DNA of 40,454 bases from Nitrosopumilales archaeon (GCA_016838845.1 JAEHKV010000161.1:1-40454), one strand, 5' to 3'. Positions 8,607 to 16,793 are shown, numbered from the stretch's first letter. Notes: generated by a model not told the origin, from the sequence alone. Numbers and translations are program-made.

Positions 8607-9140
8607 ATGGAAAAAGATGGATTAGTAATAGTTTACACTGGAAATGGGAAAGGTAAAACTACTGCAGCCTTGGGGATGGTATTAAGAGCAGTTGGATATA
8701 ATCTAAAAATTTGTATGATTCAATTCATCAAGGGGTCATGGCACTATGGAGAATTAGATTCTTCAAAAAGATTGGAGCCGGAATTTGAATTAATTACAGC
8801 TGGAAAAGGCTTTGTTGGCATTATAGATGATAAGAGTCCACGCGAAGAGCACGAAAGAATGGCACAGGAAGCACTTCGTATTAGTAAGGAGAAAATCCAA
8901 TCTGGAAAGTATGATATTATTATTCTTGATGAAGTAAATTATGCAATAAATCTTGATTTAATTGATGTTAATGATGTTCTTGATTTGATTAATTCAAAAC
9001 CATCTAATCTTAATCTTGTACTTACAGGAAATTATGTAAAACCAAAGATAGTTGAGGCTTCGGATCTTGTTACCGAAATGAATGAAATTAAACATCCTTT
9101 CAAATCAGGTATCAAGGCAAAAAGAGGAATTGATTTCTAA
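8607..9140 (+). CDS. cobA: Cob(I)alamin adenosyltransferase, CobA/CobO/BtuR type
   Basis: Transfers the 5'-deoxyadenosyl group of ATP to cobalt of the corrinoid. This 177-residue enzyme shows the P-loop YTGNGKGKTTAALGM near the start, the MIQFIKGSWHYGE stretch typical of the CobA family, and the Walker B-like IIILDEVNYAI near residue 110. It belongs to the CobA/BtuR family and not to PduO or EutT. It lies divergent from cbiA and completes the first cobalamin block. The gene ends with a KAKRGIDF tail, as in many family members. Confidence 0.94.
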   Translation: MEKDGLVIVYTGNGKGKTTAALGMVLRAVGYNLKICMIQFIKGSWHYGELDSSKRLEPEFELITAGKGFVGIIDDKSPREEHERMAQEALRISKEKIQSGKYDIIILDEVNYAINLDLIDVNDVLDLINSKPSNLNLVLTGNYVKPKIVEASDLVTEMNEIKHPFKSGIKAKRGIDF

Positions 9141-9178
9141 CCAGCAACATTAAATTACACATTAGAAAATTTGTGGCA

Positions 9179-9982
9179 ATGTCAACAGAAGTACAAGAAT
9201 TACCGGAACAAGGAGAGATTGTGCTTGGAACAATTACAAAAATTATGGATCATGGTGCTTATGTAACCCTTGATGAATACGATGGTTTACAAGGATTTTT
9301 GCATATTTCAGAGATTGCTCCAGGTTGGATTAGATCTGTTAGCAGATTTGTAAAAAATGGTGAAAAAAAAGTTCTTCTTGTAAAGAGAGTGCGTGCAGAA
9401 AGATCAGATATTGATCTATCACTAAAGCAGATTTCTATTGATCAAAAAAAGAAAAAACTTTTAGAAGTGAAAAGACATGAAAAAGGAAATACCTTAATCT
9501 TAAAAGTACAAGAAAAAGCTAAACTGTCAAAAAGTGATTTAACGAAACTGGAAGATAATTTCTATTCAAAATATGATTCTATTTACGATGCTTTTATGGA
9601 TATTGCCAGACATGGTATCTCTGTTCTTGATGATCTAAAAATTCCTAAAAAAACTCTAGATGTAATAAATCAAGTCAGTTCCAAAATTAAATTACCCTCT
9701 GTTGAAATTAGAGGCATTTTAGAAATTTCTAGTCATAGACCGGATGGGGTTGAAGTTATCAAAAATACTCTTCTTAACTTTACAACTGGGGATAAAGGAA
9801 AAAATATTCAAATTACTTACTTGGGCGCACCAAAATATCGGTTAGCAGTAACTGCGCAGGAGTTCAAACCTGCAGAAAAAAAATTAAAACCAATACTTGA
9901 AGAAATTCAAAAAGAGATAGAGAGTAAAAAAGGCGCCTTTAAATTTACTAGAGAAGAATCAAAAAAAATTCGTGAGGGATGA
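9179..9982 (+). CDS. Translation initiation factor aIF2, alpha subunit
   Basis: The alpha subunit of the archaeal aIF2 trimer, which brings initiator tRNA to the ribosome. The N-terminal S1 (OB) domain reads GEIVLGTITKIMDHGAYV, then GFLHISEIAPGWI and RSDIDLSLKQIS. A helical middle domain and an alpha-beta C-terminal domain (YLGAPKYRLAVTAQEF) follow. About 267 residues. I use ATG 9179 because an AT-rich TATA-like box at about 9150-9157 lies 25 bases upstream; GTG 9173 would add two residues. The nop10 gene starts one base after the stop, a pairing conserved in archaea. The gamma subunit is about 3.3 kb away on the other strand. Confidence 0.94.
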   Translation: MSTEVQELPEQGEIVLGTITKIMDHGAYVTLDEYDGLQGFLHISEIAPGWIRSVSRFVKNGEKKVLLVKRVRAERSDIDLSLKQISIDQKKKKLLEVKRHEKGNTLILKVQEKAKLSKSDLTKLEDNFYSKYDSIYDAFMDIARHGISVLDDLKIPKKTLDVINQVSSKIKLPSVEIRGILEISSHRPDGVEVIKNTLLNFTTGDKGKNIQITYLGAPKYRLAVTAQEFKPAEKKLKPILEEIQKEIESKKGAFKFTREESKKIREG

Positions 9983-9983
9983 G

Positions 9984-10145
9984 ATGCGTTTCCAACTGAG
10001 AAAATGTGTAAAGTGTGAAAAATATACATTAAAAACCAAATGTGTGGAATGTAAACACGATACAGTTTCTGTGCATCCTGCAAAATTTTCTCCTGATGAT
10101 AAATATATTCGATATAGACTTGCTGAACGTTATAACAATTCTTAA
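9984..10145 (+). CDS. nop10: H/ACA RNP protein Nop10
   Basis: A 53-residue zinc-ribbon protein of the H/ACA pseudouridylation complex, where it binds Cbf5 and the guide RNA. Two CxxC pairs are visible (KCVKCEK and KCVECKHD), and the C-terminal half has the family-typical VHPAKFSPDDKYIRYR. The ATG at 9984 follows the aIF2 alpha stop with a single base between, so the two are co-translated. The last four bases overlap the end of the convergent aglB gene. Confidence 0.93.
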   Translation: MRFQLRKCVKCEKYTLKTKCVECKHDTVSVHPAKFSPDDKYIRYRLAERYNNS

Positions 10146-12313
10146 TTTTCTATTTTTGGTTTATAATCCTGATTTATTTCATAAATAAAAACTCCTATAA
10201 TAGGACCATTATCTGTTCTATCAAAAGAAGGGGAAGAGTAGACTAGACGTATTGGACCATTACTATCGTTTGGAAATTTAATATCTTTAACAAAAATTTC
10301 CGTAAAGCCAATTTGAAAATTTTCAGATTGAATATTGGTAACCAAGTTGGCATAGGTTAAAACTGAAAATGGAATCATTTTCCCAAATAATGTATTTTGC
10401 CAAAATAAATCTGTCCCACTAACTCCATCCGGATGCAGATATTTACCAAGAGGCTCTTCTGCAATTAGCATAAACCATTGTTTTTTACTTTCATCACCAC
10501 CACCACCACGGAGAAGATATATCCCATTGGCATCATTTCCTACTTTTTGAGCTGCAATGAATATCAAAATATAATCAGCATCTAGCTCCTGAAGCATTTC
10601 CCACGCTTCATCAGGTGGGGAAAGTAGAGTTTTAGCAATTTGTTGTATTCTATATGTTGATAATGTTGCATTGTCGGCTAGAGATGCTCTCTCGCTTAAT
10701 GTTGTAATCCAATAACCATAATCCCACCATGAAGCTATCACAGCGTCTTCAGGTGTGTTTTTGTTTAACCATTCCATTGCATTATGCCAATCATCAGTAG
10801 CAATATTGAAGGTTGATCCTCCATTAAGAATTGTTGGGGGAGCTTTAGAAGCAATAACCCAGTTTCCATTTTCAGGTATTGTTAATGGTAAAATAAGTAA
10901 AATAATTATTATAGAAAAAAAGGAAATTCTGGTTATAATTCTTGGGTTGTTAGAAATTTTTTTATCTTTAATTTTATCTTTAATTTTTTTATTAATTAAA
11001 ATCACCGAAGTTAATACAGACAAACCAATTGATGATAAAATAATTATTGAAATAGAAGCAAACAATTCTAATCTAATAAAAGCGGAGCTGACATAAACAC
11101 CCGCAAGACCAATAATCAGAGCAAACACAATCATATCATTTCTCAATTTAGAGAAAGGGTGTATTGGATCTTTATTTTTTAGAATAAGCCAGATCCCAAT
11201 GCCTGCAAAAATCATCAGAATTGATGAAAAGTAAAAAGATTGTGCCAAAGTAGTTGTTGCGTGCTCAGCGACAGAATCAACCAAGGGGTCTTGAGTTGTT
11301 AGAAAGGGATTCACAGCGTTAAGATACCGAAATGAAGGTAATCTCAAGAATGCTGAGCTAGTATTTATCGTAATTAGTGTAATACCTGAGAGAACTGTTC
11401 CAATAAGGAAGTATAGACCATTACGTAATTTTTTTTCTTCTTTACTAAACTTTTGGATCATAGTACAAATAACAAGAAAAACTGTTGATCCTATTATCAA
11501 AAATCCTTGTATACCAAAAACAAAATTGATTCCTGGTCTCTCAAAAACCAATGCTGTTAACAAAAATGAAATTGTAAAAACTGGTATGGCCCATCTAATG
11601 AAATCATGATCCTTTCTCAAAAATGGGAGCGCTAAGAAGAATAATCCTAAGGGAATTATGAAGAATTGGATTCCCCCCCAAGCTGAAATGCCAAATGTAA
11701 AAAATATTCCAGCCCCTATGAGTTTGGCAAATGAAATCTTGTAATTTCTAGAACTTAAAGCACTTAGAAGCAAATACATTGCTAATAATCCAAAAAATAA
11801 ACCAAGAGGTTCTGATTTAAACCAGCCAATTGAACCTCTAATAATAATTGGCAATGAAACTGAATAAAACAGACATGCGAAAAGACCTGCTGTTGTTCCA
11901 GCAATTACTCTGACAAAAGCAAATAATATGATTGCTGTTAAAGAACCAAAAACTACTGGAAAAATTATTGTGAAATCATAAAGAGAGGAATTGCCACCAA
12001 AAATTGGATATAGTGACGCTGCAGTAATATGAAGGATTACTTGAGAATTTGAAGAAACGTCTCTCCCTTCAGGATACCAACTCATATCATCATGCCAATT
12101 AAAATATTCTACAATTCCGTTTTCTACAATGAATTGTGTTGCTCTATAATTAAAAAAAGGATCAAATTCATTCAGTTCAAACCCATAATCAGCCGCTTGG
12201 GATCTAATCATAAATGAAATTGAGAATGAAATAGCAAGAATTCCAATAATTAAAAGGTGATGGAATCTAAAATTAAAATTTCCAATTGTAAATAAATTAG
12301 AATTAGATAACAA
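10142..12313 (-). CDS. aglB: Oligosaccharyltransferase STT3/AglB
   Basis: The catalytic subunit that moves a lipid-linked glycan to asparagine in N-x-S/T sequons on the outer face of the membrane. The 723 residues start with a signal-anchor helix, then an acidic metal-site loop ELNEFDPFFNYRAT (about 46-59), about a dozen further membrane spans, a second acidic loop with DSVAEHATTT, and a soluble C-terminal domain with the invariant WWDYG in ASWWDYGYW (about 529-533). All expected motifs are intact. It stands alone on the minus strand, convergent with nop10. A GT2-GtrA enzyme and a sequon-rich secreted protein elsewhere in the window could belong to the same pathway (inference). Confidence 0.95.
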   Translation of the reverse strand: MLSNSNLFTIGNFNFRFHHLLIIGILAISFSISFMIRSQAADYGFELNEFDPFFNYRATQFIVENGIVEYFNWHDDMSWYPEGRDVSSNSQVILHITAASLYPIFGGNSSLYDFTIIFPVVFGSLTAIILFAFVRVIAGTTAGLFACLFYSVSLPIIIRGSIGWFKSEPLGLFFGLLAMYLLLSALSSRNYKISFAKLIGAGIFFTFGISAWGGIQFFIIPLGLFFLALPFLRKDHDFIRWAIPVFTISFLLTALVFERPGINFVFGIQGFLIIGSTVFLVICTMIQKFSKEEKKLRNGLYFLIGTVLSGITLITINTSSAFLRLPSFRYLNAVNPFLTTQDPLVDSVAEHATTTLAQSFYFSSILMIFAGIGIWLILKNKDPIHPFSKLRNDMIVFALIIGLAGVYVSSAFIRLELFASISIIILSSIGLSVLTSVILINKKIKDKIKDKKISNNPRIITRISFFSIIIILLILPLTIPENGNWVIASKAPPTILNGGSTFNIATDDWHNAMEWLNKNTPEDAVIASWWDYGYWITTLSERASLADNATLSTYRIQQIAKTLLSPPDEAWEMLQELDADYILIFIAAQKVGNDANGIYLLRGGGGDESKKQWFMLIAEEPLGKYLHPDGVSGTDLFWQNTLFGKMIPFSVLTYANLVTNIQSENFQIGFTEIFVKDIKFPNDSNGPIRLVYSSPSFDRTDNGPIIGVFIYEINQDYKPKIEN

Positions 12314-12408
12314 TAATGATGCTTGGCCTGAACATAACTTATTACTCTTTTGAAAAATTTATGCACTCAAATTTTTTAGGTTCTTGATTAGCAAAATATC
12401 CAAGTTTT

Positions 12409-12864
12409 CTATGGTGCATATGTACCCTTGAGGACTGTTTCTGCTAAGATATAATTTTCTATAGCATTTTCGACATCTGTTTTATTGGAGTTTTGTGGCA
12501 AGTCTAATTTTGTGTTTAGTGCATAAAGCCTAAAGACATAGGTATGTCTTTTATCTGGAGGGGCAGGTCCACCATAGTGATTTTCCCCAAAATCTGTTTG
12601 ACCTTCAATTGCACCAATAGGTACTGATGATTCTGGTATATCAGTAGTGTTTGGAAGAATATTCCAAATGACCCAGTGAACCCAAAGTTTTCCTACAGCA
12701 GCCTGTGCATCTGGATCATCCATTATAATAACAAGTGATTCGGTTTCTGAAGGAACTCCACTAATTTTTAGAGGCGGACTAACATTACCATTTTTGTATC
12801 CATATTTTCTAGGAATTTCTTCTCCATCAGAGAAGGTAGTGCTTTCGAGTTTTAATTCCCCCAT
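12409..12864 (-). CDS. PEBP-family protein (YbhB/YbcL type)
   Basis: A 151-residue phosphatidylethanolamine-binding-protein family member. It shows the conserved ligand-site segments MDDPDAQ and LWVHWVIWNI, then GENHYGGPAPPDKRHTYVF with the GxxHY and HxY motifs of the bacterial/archaeal branch, and ends VLKGTYAP. The cellular role of archaeal PEBP proteins is not established; they may bind anionic ligands. No signal peptide. It is between aglB and the aIF2 gamma operon on the same strand, with AT-rich gaps of 95 and 36 bases, so it may have its own promoter. Confidence 0.9.
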   Translation of the reverse strand: MGELKLESTTFSDGEEIPRKYGYKNGNVSPPLKISGVPSETESLVIIMDDPDAQAAVGKLWVHWVIWNILPNTTDIPESSVPIGAIEGQTDFGENHYGGPAPPDKRHTYVFRLYALNTKLDLPQNSNKTDVENAIENYILAETVLKGTYAP

Positions 12865-12900
12865 GTATGAATATTTGATTTTTACTCAAGTTAAATTTTT

Positions 12901-13269
12901 CTAAGATTCTAAAACAATTCTATCATTAGATAATGAAATTATGGATCCGCCTAATTCTTTCACTTTATTTTTCAATTCTTTATCAACAGTAGCAATAATC
13001 CCGCCATTCTCTCTTACATATGAAACCAAAGACTCATCAGCATAATTTCCTGAAATTTGGAGAATTTTTAATTTTTTTATAAAATCTAAAGTTAACAAAA
13101 CTGCTTGTCTTTTAGACTTATTTTCACAAAGCTGTTGTAATTCCTTTCTAACAACATCAGGTACAATAAATTGGATTTGCCCAATTTCTGTATCTAAATT
13201 ATCCATATTTTTTATCTTTTTAGTAGCTAAATGTATTAGAAAACTCGAATCACAAATAACCTCAACCAA
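12901..13269 (-). CDS. PIN-domain RNase-like protein (Fcf1-related)
   Basis: A 122-residue PIN-domain protein. The acidic residues expected for a metal-dependent RNase are present: D in VICDSSFLIHL, D and E in VPDVVRKELQQL, and D in YADESLVSY and in IIATVDKELKNK. The small archaeal PIN proteins encoded next to aIF2 gamma resemble eukaryotic Fcf1/Utp24, which act on rRNA, and this neighbourhood supports that relationship rather than a VapC toxin. No antitoxin is visible. Its GTG-less start (ATG, rc 13267-13269) overlaps the end of the aIF2 gamma gene by eight bases, indicating translational coupling. Confidence 0.84.
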   Translation of the reverse strand: MVEVICDSSFLIHLATKKIKNMDNLDTEIGQIQFIVPDVVRKELQQLCENKSKRQAVLLTLDFIKKLKILQISGNYADESLVSYVRENGGIIATVDKELKNKVKELGGSIISLSNDRIVLES

Positions 13270-14524
13270 TTATTCCTGCTCCAATTAATCGCCATCTATC
13301 ATCTATTCTTCTGCTTATTGCTACATTACCTTCACTGAAAAGACAAACAGGTCTTCTAAATTCTACTTCAATTTGTTCAGATTTCACTTGAGTTACTTTG
13401 GTAAGAACGGGGGCGGTACCAACGTTTAGCCTTAATGATTCGCCTTTTTGAATAGGCAATACTTTAGTTCCATCTGCTATTCCAACTGTTGAATCAAACA
13501 AACTTGTAGCTATTTTTGCATTGGAGGAGCTTTCGGGAAGTGTTCCTGGTTTTCCAACTACTGAACCAATCAGTGAGTCACTTCTAGACATTGATGGATC
13601 AAGTTTAGTACCTATAGCGACAAGACCTCCTGGTTTTACTGTATCAACAATCCCTGCACCTGTACCTAAAGAAACTATTTCAGTTTGTATTGTTTCATAG
13701 ACTTTCTTTTTTTCATTTAATATTCCAGGCTTAATTTCAATTTCGTCTCCAGTTTTTAAAATTCCATGAGTTAAACTTCCTCCAATAACTCCACCTTTGA
13801 TGTCTTTAATTTTTGCACCTGGTTTATTCACATCAAAAGATCTTAAAACATGCATTACAGCATTTTTAGTTTCATCTCTAGTAGGTGTTTTAATAGTTGA
13901 TTCAATTGCTCCAATTAGTGCATCAATGTTAAGATCAGATTGAGCTGAAACTGGAATTATGGGGGATTTGGTGATTTTGTTTTCTTTTAAAAATTTTGAT
14001 ATATCAGAATGATTTGTCATCGCATCTTTGTATGTAATAAGATCAACTTTGTTTTGAACAACAACAATTTGTTTTATTCCTAAGGTTTGAAGCGCAAGAA
14101 GATGCTCTTTTGTTTGTGGTTTGGGAACTTTTTCATTTGCTGCAACTATTAGTAAAGCTCCATCCATTAAAGCGGAGCCTGAAAGCATATTTGCCATTAA
14201 ACTTTCATGCCCAGGACTATCTACAAAACTAACAACTCTTAACAATTCACTTTCCTTACCACAGTTAGGGCATTTTGGAATAGTAGAATATCCTAAAGGC
14301 TCTTCACAGTTTTTACATTTGTAAAATGCAGCATCAGAGTATCCTACACGAATAGTTATTCCTCTTTTCAGCTCTTGACTATGAACACTTGTCCAAACTC
14401 CTGTTAGTGCTTGGACTAGAGTTGTTTTACCATGATCTACATGCCCCGCGGTTCCAATATTTACACAAGGCTGATATCCATATTTTTTGATATAACTTTC
14501 GGGTAAGGTTTCTTTCCAGTGCAA
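13262..14524 (-). CDS. Translation initiation factor aIF2, gamma subunit
   Basis: The GTPase subunit of aIF2; binds Met-tRNAi and the alpha and beta subunits. In 420 residues I see G1 GHVDHGKTT (about 27-35), the effector loop KRGITIRVGY, a zinc knuckle with C70, C73, C85 and C88, G3 DSPGHE (about 102-107) and G4 NKVD (about 158-161). EF-Tu-like domains II and III follow. Full length. It lies between S6e upstream and the PIN gene downstream on the same strand, an arrangement conserved in archaea. Confidence 0.96.
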   Translation of the reverse strand: MHWKETLPESYIKKYGYQPCVNIGTAGHVDHGKTTLVQALTGVWTSVHSQELKRGITIRVGYSDAAFYKCKNCEEPLGYSTIPKCPNCGKESELLRVVSFVDSPGHESLMANMLSGSALMDGALLIVAANEKVPKPQTKEHLLALQTLGIKQIVVVQNKVDLITYKDAMTNHSDISKFLKENKITKSPIIPVSAQSDLNIDALIGAIESTIKTPTRDETKNAVMHVLRSFDVNKPGAKIKDIKGGVIGGSLTHGILKTGDEIEIKPGILNEKKKVYETIQTEIVSLGTGAGIVDTVKPGGLVAIGTKLDPSMSRSDSLIGSVVGKPGTLPESSSNAKIATSLFDSTVGIADGTKVLPIQKGESLRLNVGTAPVLTKVTQVKSEQIEVEFRRPVCLFSEGNVAISRRIDDRWRLIGAGIIG

Positions 14525-14555
14525 TGGTCAAAATGTTAAATTGGGTTATGTTAAC

Positions 14556-14651
14556 TTATTCCTTTTTTGGTTCTTTTTCATCTTTTTTATCTGATTCAGA
14601 TTTTTCTTTTTTTGGTTCTTTTTCATCTTTTTTATCTGATTCAGGTTTTTC
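14556..14651 (-). repeat. 45-base tandem duplication in the S6e tail
   Basis: The 3' end of rps6e holds two nearly identical 45-base units (offset 45, for example at 14569 and 14614), encoding two copies of an ESDKKDEKEPKKE tail. The few differences are at the unit junctions. This suggests a recent duplication in a low-complexity tail that is free to vary in length. Confidence 0.85.
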
Positions 14652-15023
14652 AGTTTTAGTTGTTTCCTCTGGTAGAATTCCATCAAATTTACAGTTGACC
14701 TGATAGATTTCTTCAGAGATAGAATTTCCTCGAGTTAGTTTTCGTACTCGTTGTCCTTTTTCAGCATCTTGGAGTCCAACTCCTTTTGATAATAAAACAT
14801 ATTTTCTAGATGCACCATGAATATCAGGACGCATTGGAACTCCAGACTTGTCACTTCCTCCAGTTATCTTTAATTTTCCAGGTAGTCCAATAATTGTGGC
14901 ATCTGTTTCATTACCTAATTGTAGACCTAGTAATGGATTTGCTTCTACATCTTTCAATTCTTTTGTAATGGATTTTCCTTTGCTATCAGATATGGTTAGC
15001 TTGAAGTTGGCCAAGTATTTCAA
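14556..15023 (-). CDS. rps6e: Ribosomal protein S6e
   Basis: A small-subunit ribosomal protein of archaea and eukaryotes. The 155-residue sequence has the S6e core: FKLTISDSKGKS, the family motif KITGGSDKSGVPMRPD, and KGQRVRKLTRGNSI. The core ends near residue 125. The remaining tail is a lysine/glutamate-rich 15-residue unit present twice, probably disordered. The gene is 31 bases upstream of aIF2 gamma on the same strand and likely heads that operon. Confidence 0.95.
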   Translation of the reverse strand: MKYLANFKLTISDSKGKSITKELKDVEANPLLGLQLGNETDATIIGLPGKLKITGGSDKSGVPMRPDIHGASRKYVLLSKGVGLQDAEKGQRVRKLTRGNSISEEIYQVNCKFDGILPEETTKTEKPESDKKDEKEPKKEKSESDKKDEKEPKKE

Positions 15024-15088
15024 AAAAAATTTGAACTACTAATTAACGTTTGGACATTATTTTTAAACTAAAATGTAACAAAGATGGT

Positions 15089-15211
15089 ATGATTCAAGAC
15101 ATTAAATGTCCTCGATGTGACAATAAGATGATACAAATGCAACCTTGTCATATGTTATGCCCAAACTGTGGAGCTCACTTAGATTGTTCTGATAAAGGAA
15201 ATTACTGGTAG
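15089..15211 (+). CDS. 40-residue zinc-ribbon protein
   Basis: A tiny ORF dense in metal-binding residues: KCPRCD, then QPCHMLCPNCGAHLDC. The two CxxC pairs plus extra C and H form one or two zinc sites. ATG start at 15089. A TTG at 15050 in the same frame would add 13 residues, including another cysteine (FKLKCNKDG), and could be the true start. Function is unknown; such proteins are often RNA-polymerase, ribosome or thiol-redox accessories. Its stop codon abuts the stop of the convergent zinc-ribbon gene with no bases between. Confidence 0.72.
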   Translation: MIQDIKCPRCDNKMIQMQPCHMLCPNCGAHLDCSDKGNYW

Positions 15212-15385
15212 TTAAAATCCTGGTCTGTCTGGAATATAGTCAGCAGTCATATTAATCGCCTGATCTTTCATTATTTCAAGATAATTTTCATAGTCAGATT
15301 CAAAATTACAATGAGGGCATTTTACAGATTTCATCTCGTCATCTAAAATTGCAACTTTTTCGCATCTGGGACACTTTGCATCCAT
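15212..15385 (-). CDS. 57-residue zinc-ribbon protein
   Basis: This short protein begins MDAKCPRCEKVAI and continues VKCPHCNFES, giving two CxxC pairs that make one classic zinc ribbon, followed by an acidic helix (DYENYLEIMKDQ) and IPDRPGF at the end. The start is the ATG at rc 15383-15385, about 25 bases from the TATA-like centre at 15406-15415, which fits leaderless transcription. Function unknown. The tRNA-Gly gene is divergent from it across 50 bases. Confidence 0.75.
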   Translation of the reverse strand: MDAKCPRCEKVAILDDEMKSVKCPHCNFESDYENYLEIMKDQAINMTADYIPDRPGF

Positions 15386-15405
15386 GAAAACAATATCTCA
15401 TCAAT

Positions 15406-15415
15406 CTATATAATA
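15406..15415. promoter_or_regulatory. TATA box shared by tRNA-Gly and the minus-strand zinc-ribbon gene
   Basis: The CTATATAATA stretch contains a palindromic TATATA whose centre is about 26 bases before the first base of tRNA-Gly (15436) and about 25 bases before the start codon of the minus-strand zinc-ribbon gene (15385). Both distances match the archaeal TATA-to-start spacing. No other TATA-like box is seen in the 50 bases between the genes. Confidence 0.6.
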
Positions 15416-15435
15416 CTAATTCAAATGGCTCGTGC

Positions 15436-15509
15436 GCGGAGTTAGTCTAGACTGGTATGACGTCAGCTTCCCAAGCTGAAGGTCGCGGGTTCAAATCTCG
15501 CACTCCGCA
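15436..15509 (+). tRNA. tRNA-Gly (anticodon CCC)
   Basis: A full cloverleaf can be drawn. The acceptor stem is GCGGAGT pairing with ACTCCGC at 15502-15508, with A as discriminator base. The anticodon stem TCAGC/GCTGA closes the loop TTCCCAA, giving anticodon CCC (glycine, GGG codons). The T arm is GCGGG-TTCAAAT-CTCGC. No intron is visible and CCA is not encoded. The glycyl-tRNA synthetase gene is about 9.5 kb downstream. Confidence 0.95.
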
Positions 15510-15565
15510 TTTGAGATATTATTTATGACAAAAATAAAATCAAATTCAAATAATTCAACAAAAAA

Positions 15566-15685
15566 CTAATCTTTTTGTTGATTACTTTTTTCAATTAATT
15601 CGTTAATTTTCGATACAAGTTCCGGATAAGATGGAGAAACAATTTCTCCTTTTTCGTTTACTTTAATTTCTAATTTTTTAATCAA
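15566..15685 (-). CDS. Possible 39-residue basic protein
   Basis: An open frame from TTG (rc 15683-15685) to TAG (rc 15566-15568) encodes a lysine-rich peptide beginning MIKKLEIKVNEKGEIVSP and ending in a charged tail. The frame is open somewhat further upstream but contains no ATG. A TATA-like CTATATTT at 15706-15713 (read on the minus strand) lies about 25 bases before the TTG, as for other leaderless genes here. I do not recognise a family and it may be non-coding. Confidence 0.3.
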   Translation of the reverse strand: MIKKLEIKVNEKGEIVSPSYPELVSKINELIEKSNQQKD

Positions 15686-15732
15686 TTTTCTAAGCTCGTT
15701 TTTTACTATATTTCAACTTATGTAGGAAAAAT

Positions 15733-16275
15733 CTATTTTAAATTGCAAAATTTTTCAATTAGGTTTTTTCCATCAAGAGTCATTTCAGGATGGAATTGAG
15801 TTCCAAAAATATTAGAATTACCATATCTTATGATTTCATTTTTACAGGAATCTGAATTGGCTATGCTCACTAGGGAATCTGCAAGTCTTGAAATTTCATA
15901 AGTGTGGCTTTCAAATGCGTCAATTTTTTCCTTACAAAGTGGATTTTTTTTGGTAATAGCAACCTTTTGGTTGCCTTTTTGTGGTGAAACAGATTTCTTT
16001 ATTGTTCCTCCTAAAGTTAAAGTTAAGATTTCTGCTCCATAACAAATTCCCAAAAGAGGTTTTTTTTTGATAATTGCGTGTTTGACAATTTGTGAATTCA
16101 ACGCATTTATTTTTTGAACATTTTTGCGTCTTCCAGATAGAATAAAAGAATTGTATTTGTTTATGGATGATAGATTAATTTTATTATATGGTATACTTTC
16201 AAATTCTATTTTACTAGTAAGAAAGTCAATGAGATTTTTTGTATATACAGAGCCATTATCAACAATTAATAACAA
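15733..16275 (-). CDS. Class I glutamine amidotransferase (GMP synthase glutaminase-like)
   Basis: A 180-residue free-standing glutaminase domain. The nucleophile elbow is LLGICYGAEIL (about residues 74-84), and the His-Glu of the triad are in FGTQFHPEM near the end. Its length and the start LLIVDNGSVYTKNL match GuaAa, the separate glutaminase subunit of archaeal GMP synthase, but the usual oxyanion strand GGP is replaced by LSGRRKN, so another amidotransferase role remains possible. It would supply ammonia to a partner synthetase that is not in this window. Confidence 0.72.
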   Translation of the reverse strand: MLLIVDNGSVYTKNLIDFLTSKIEFESIPYNKINLSSINKYNSFILSGRRKNVQKINALNSQIVKHAIIKKKPLLGICYGAEILTLTLGGTIKKSVSPQKGNQKVAITKKNPLCKEKIDAFESHTYEISRLADSLVSIANSDSCKNEIIRYGNSNIFGTQFHPEMTLDGKNLIEKFCNLK

Positions 16276-16422
16276 TTATTTATAAAAAAATGTCCAGCTA
16301 ATTTAATTTTTTGAAAACCATTCTTCTTGTTACAAAAGTCATTCAAACGGCCAACTTGGCTGTGCTGTTCTTGCCTAAGGTGTATGAATACTTAAAAGCT
16401 GTTTCCAAATATTGTATTATAT
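16276..16422. promoter_or_regulatory. Divergent promoter region with an 11-base palindrome
   Basis: This 147-base gap separates the amidotransferase (minus) from the hypothetical gene at 16423 (plus). For the latter, CTTAAAAG at 16391-16398 lies about 28 bases before the ATG and is a likely TATA box. GCCAACTTGGC at 16350-16360 is a perfect palindrome around a central base, and CCTAAGG (16374-16380) is a shorter one. Either could be a repressor site for one of the two genes. No ORF is seen. Confidence 0.4.
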
Positions 16423-16731
16423 ATGACAGAAAATTTTGATGAGGAAGGTCTACTTAAGGATATACAAGTTTCTGAATTGGCTGTAAAAATTACAAAACTT
16501 ACTTTCAAGTGGAATGGTTATTCAGCTCCTGTTAAAGAAGCACATGGACTTATGGATAATGTTCGAAAACTTTCTCTAGAAATTTCAGAGTATGAGCATA
16601 GAATGGGTTCTAAACTTGGTGAGTATCAGAGAAATATAATTTATAATTCAATGGAAGATTTAGGAAAACTTATTCCTTATTTGAAAAACAAAATCAAACA
16701 TTATGAAAGTTTAGAAAATATAGTTGATTAA
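16423..16731 (+). CDS. Conserved-looking helical protein of unknown function
   Basis: A 102-residue protein I do not recognise. It is predicted mostly helical, with a mixed-charge make-up and no signal peptide, membrane span or cysteine pair. The middle reads KEAHGLMDNVRKLSLEISEYEHRMGSK and the C-terminus is basic (PYLKNKIKHYES). The good TATA box about 28 bases upstream of ATG 16423 supports it being a real leaderless gene. It could be a small lineage-specific regulator or an assembly helper, but nothing in the sequence decides this. Confidence 0.7.
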   Translation: MTENFDEEGLLKDIQVSELAVKITKLTFKWNGYSAPVKEAHGLMDNVRKLSLEISEYEHRMGSKLGEYQRNIIYNSMEDLGKLIPYLKNKIKHYESLENIVD

Positions 16732-16793
16732 ACAAATGTCATTTAATTCCTAAATTTCGAGATTTAACCATAACTTAGAAATTAAAATAACAA

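Noticed and set aside
12301-12340. C/D-box guide RNA near AATGATGC...CCTGA
   Set aside because: The C-like box has a mismatch and the D-like CTGA is only about ten bases away, far too short for a guide RNA.
12901-13269. VapC toxin of a toxin-antitoxin pair
   Set aside because: No antitoxin ORF is next to it and it is coupled to aIF2 gamma, as in the conserved Fcf1-like arrangement.
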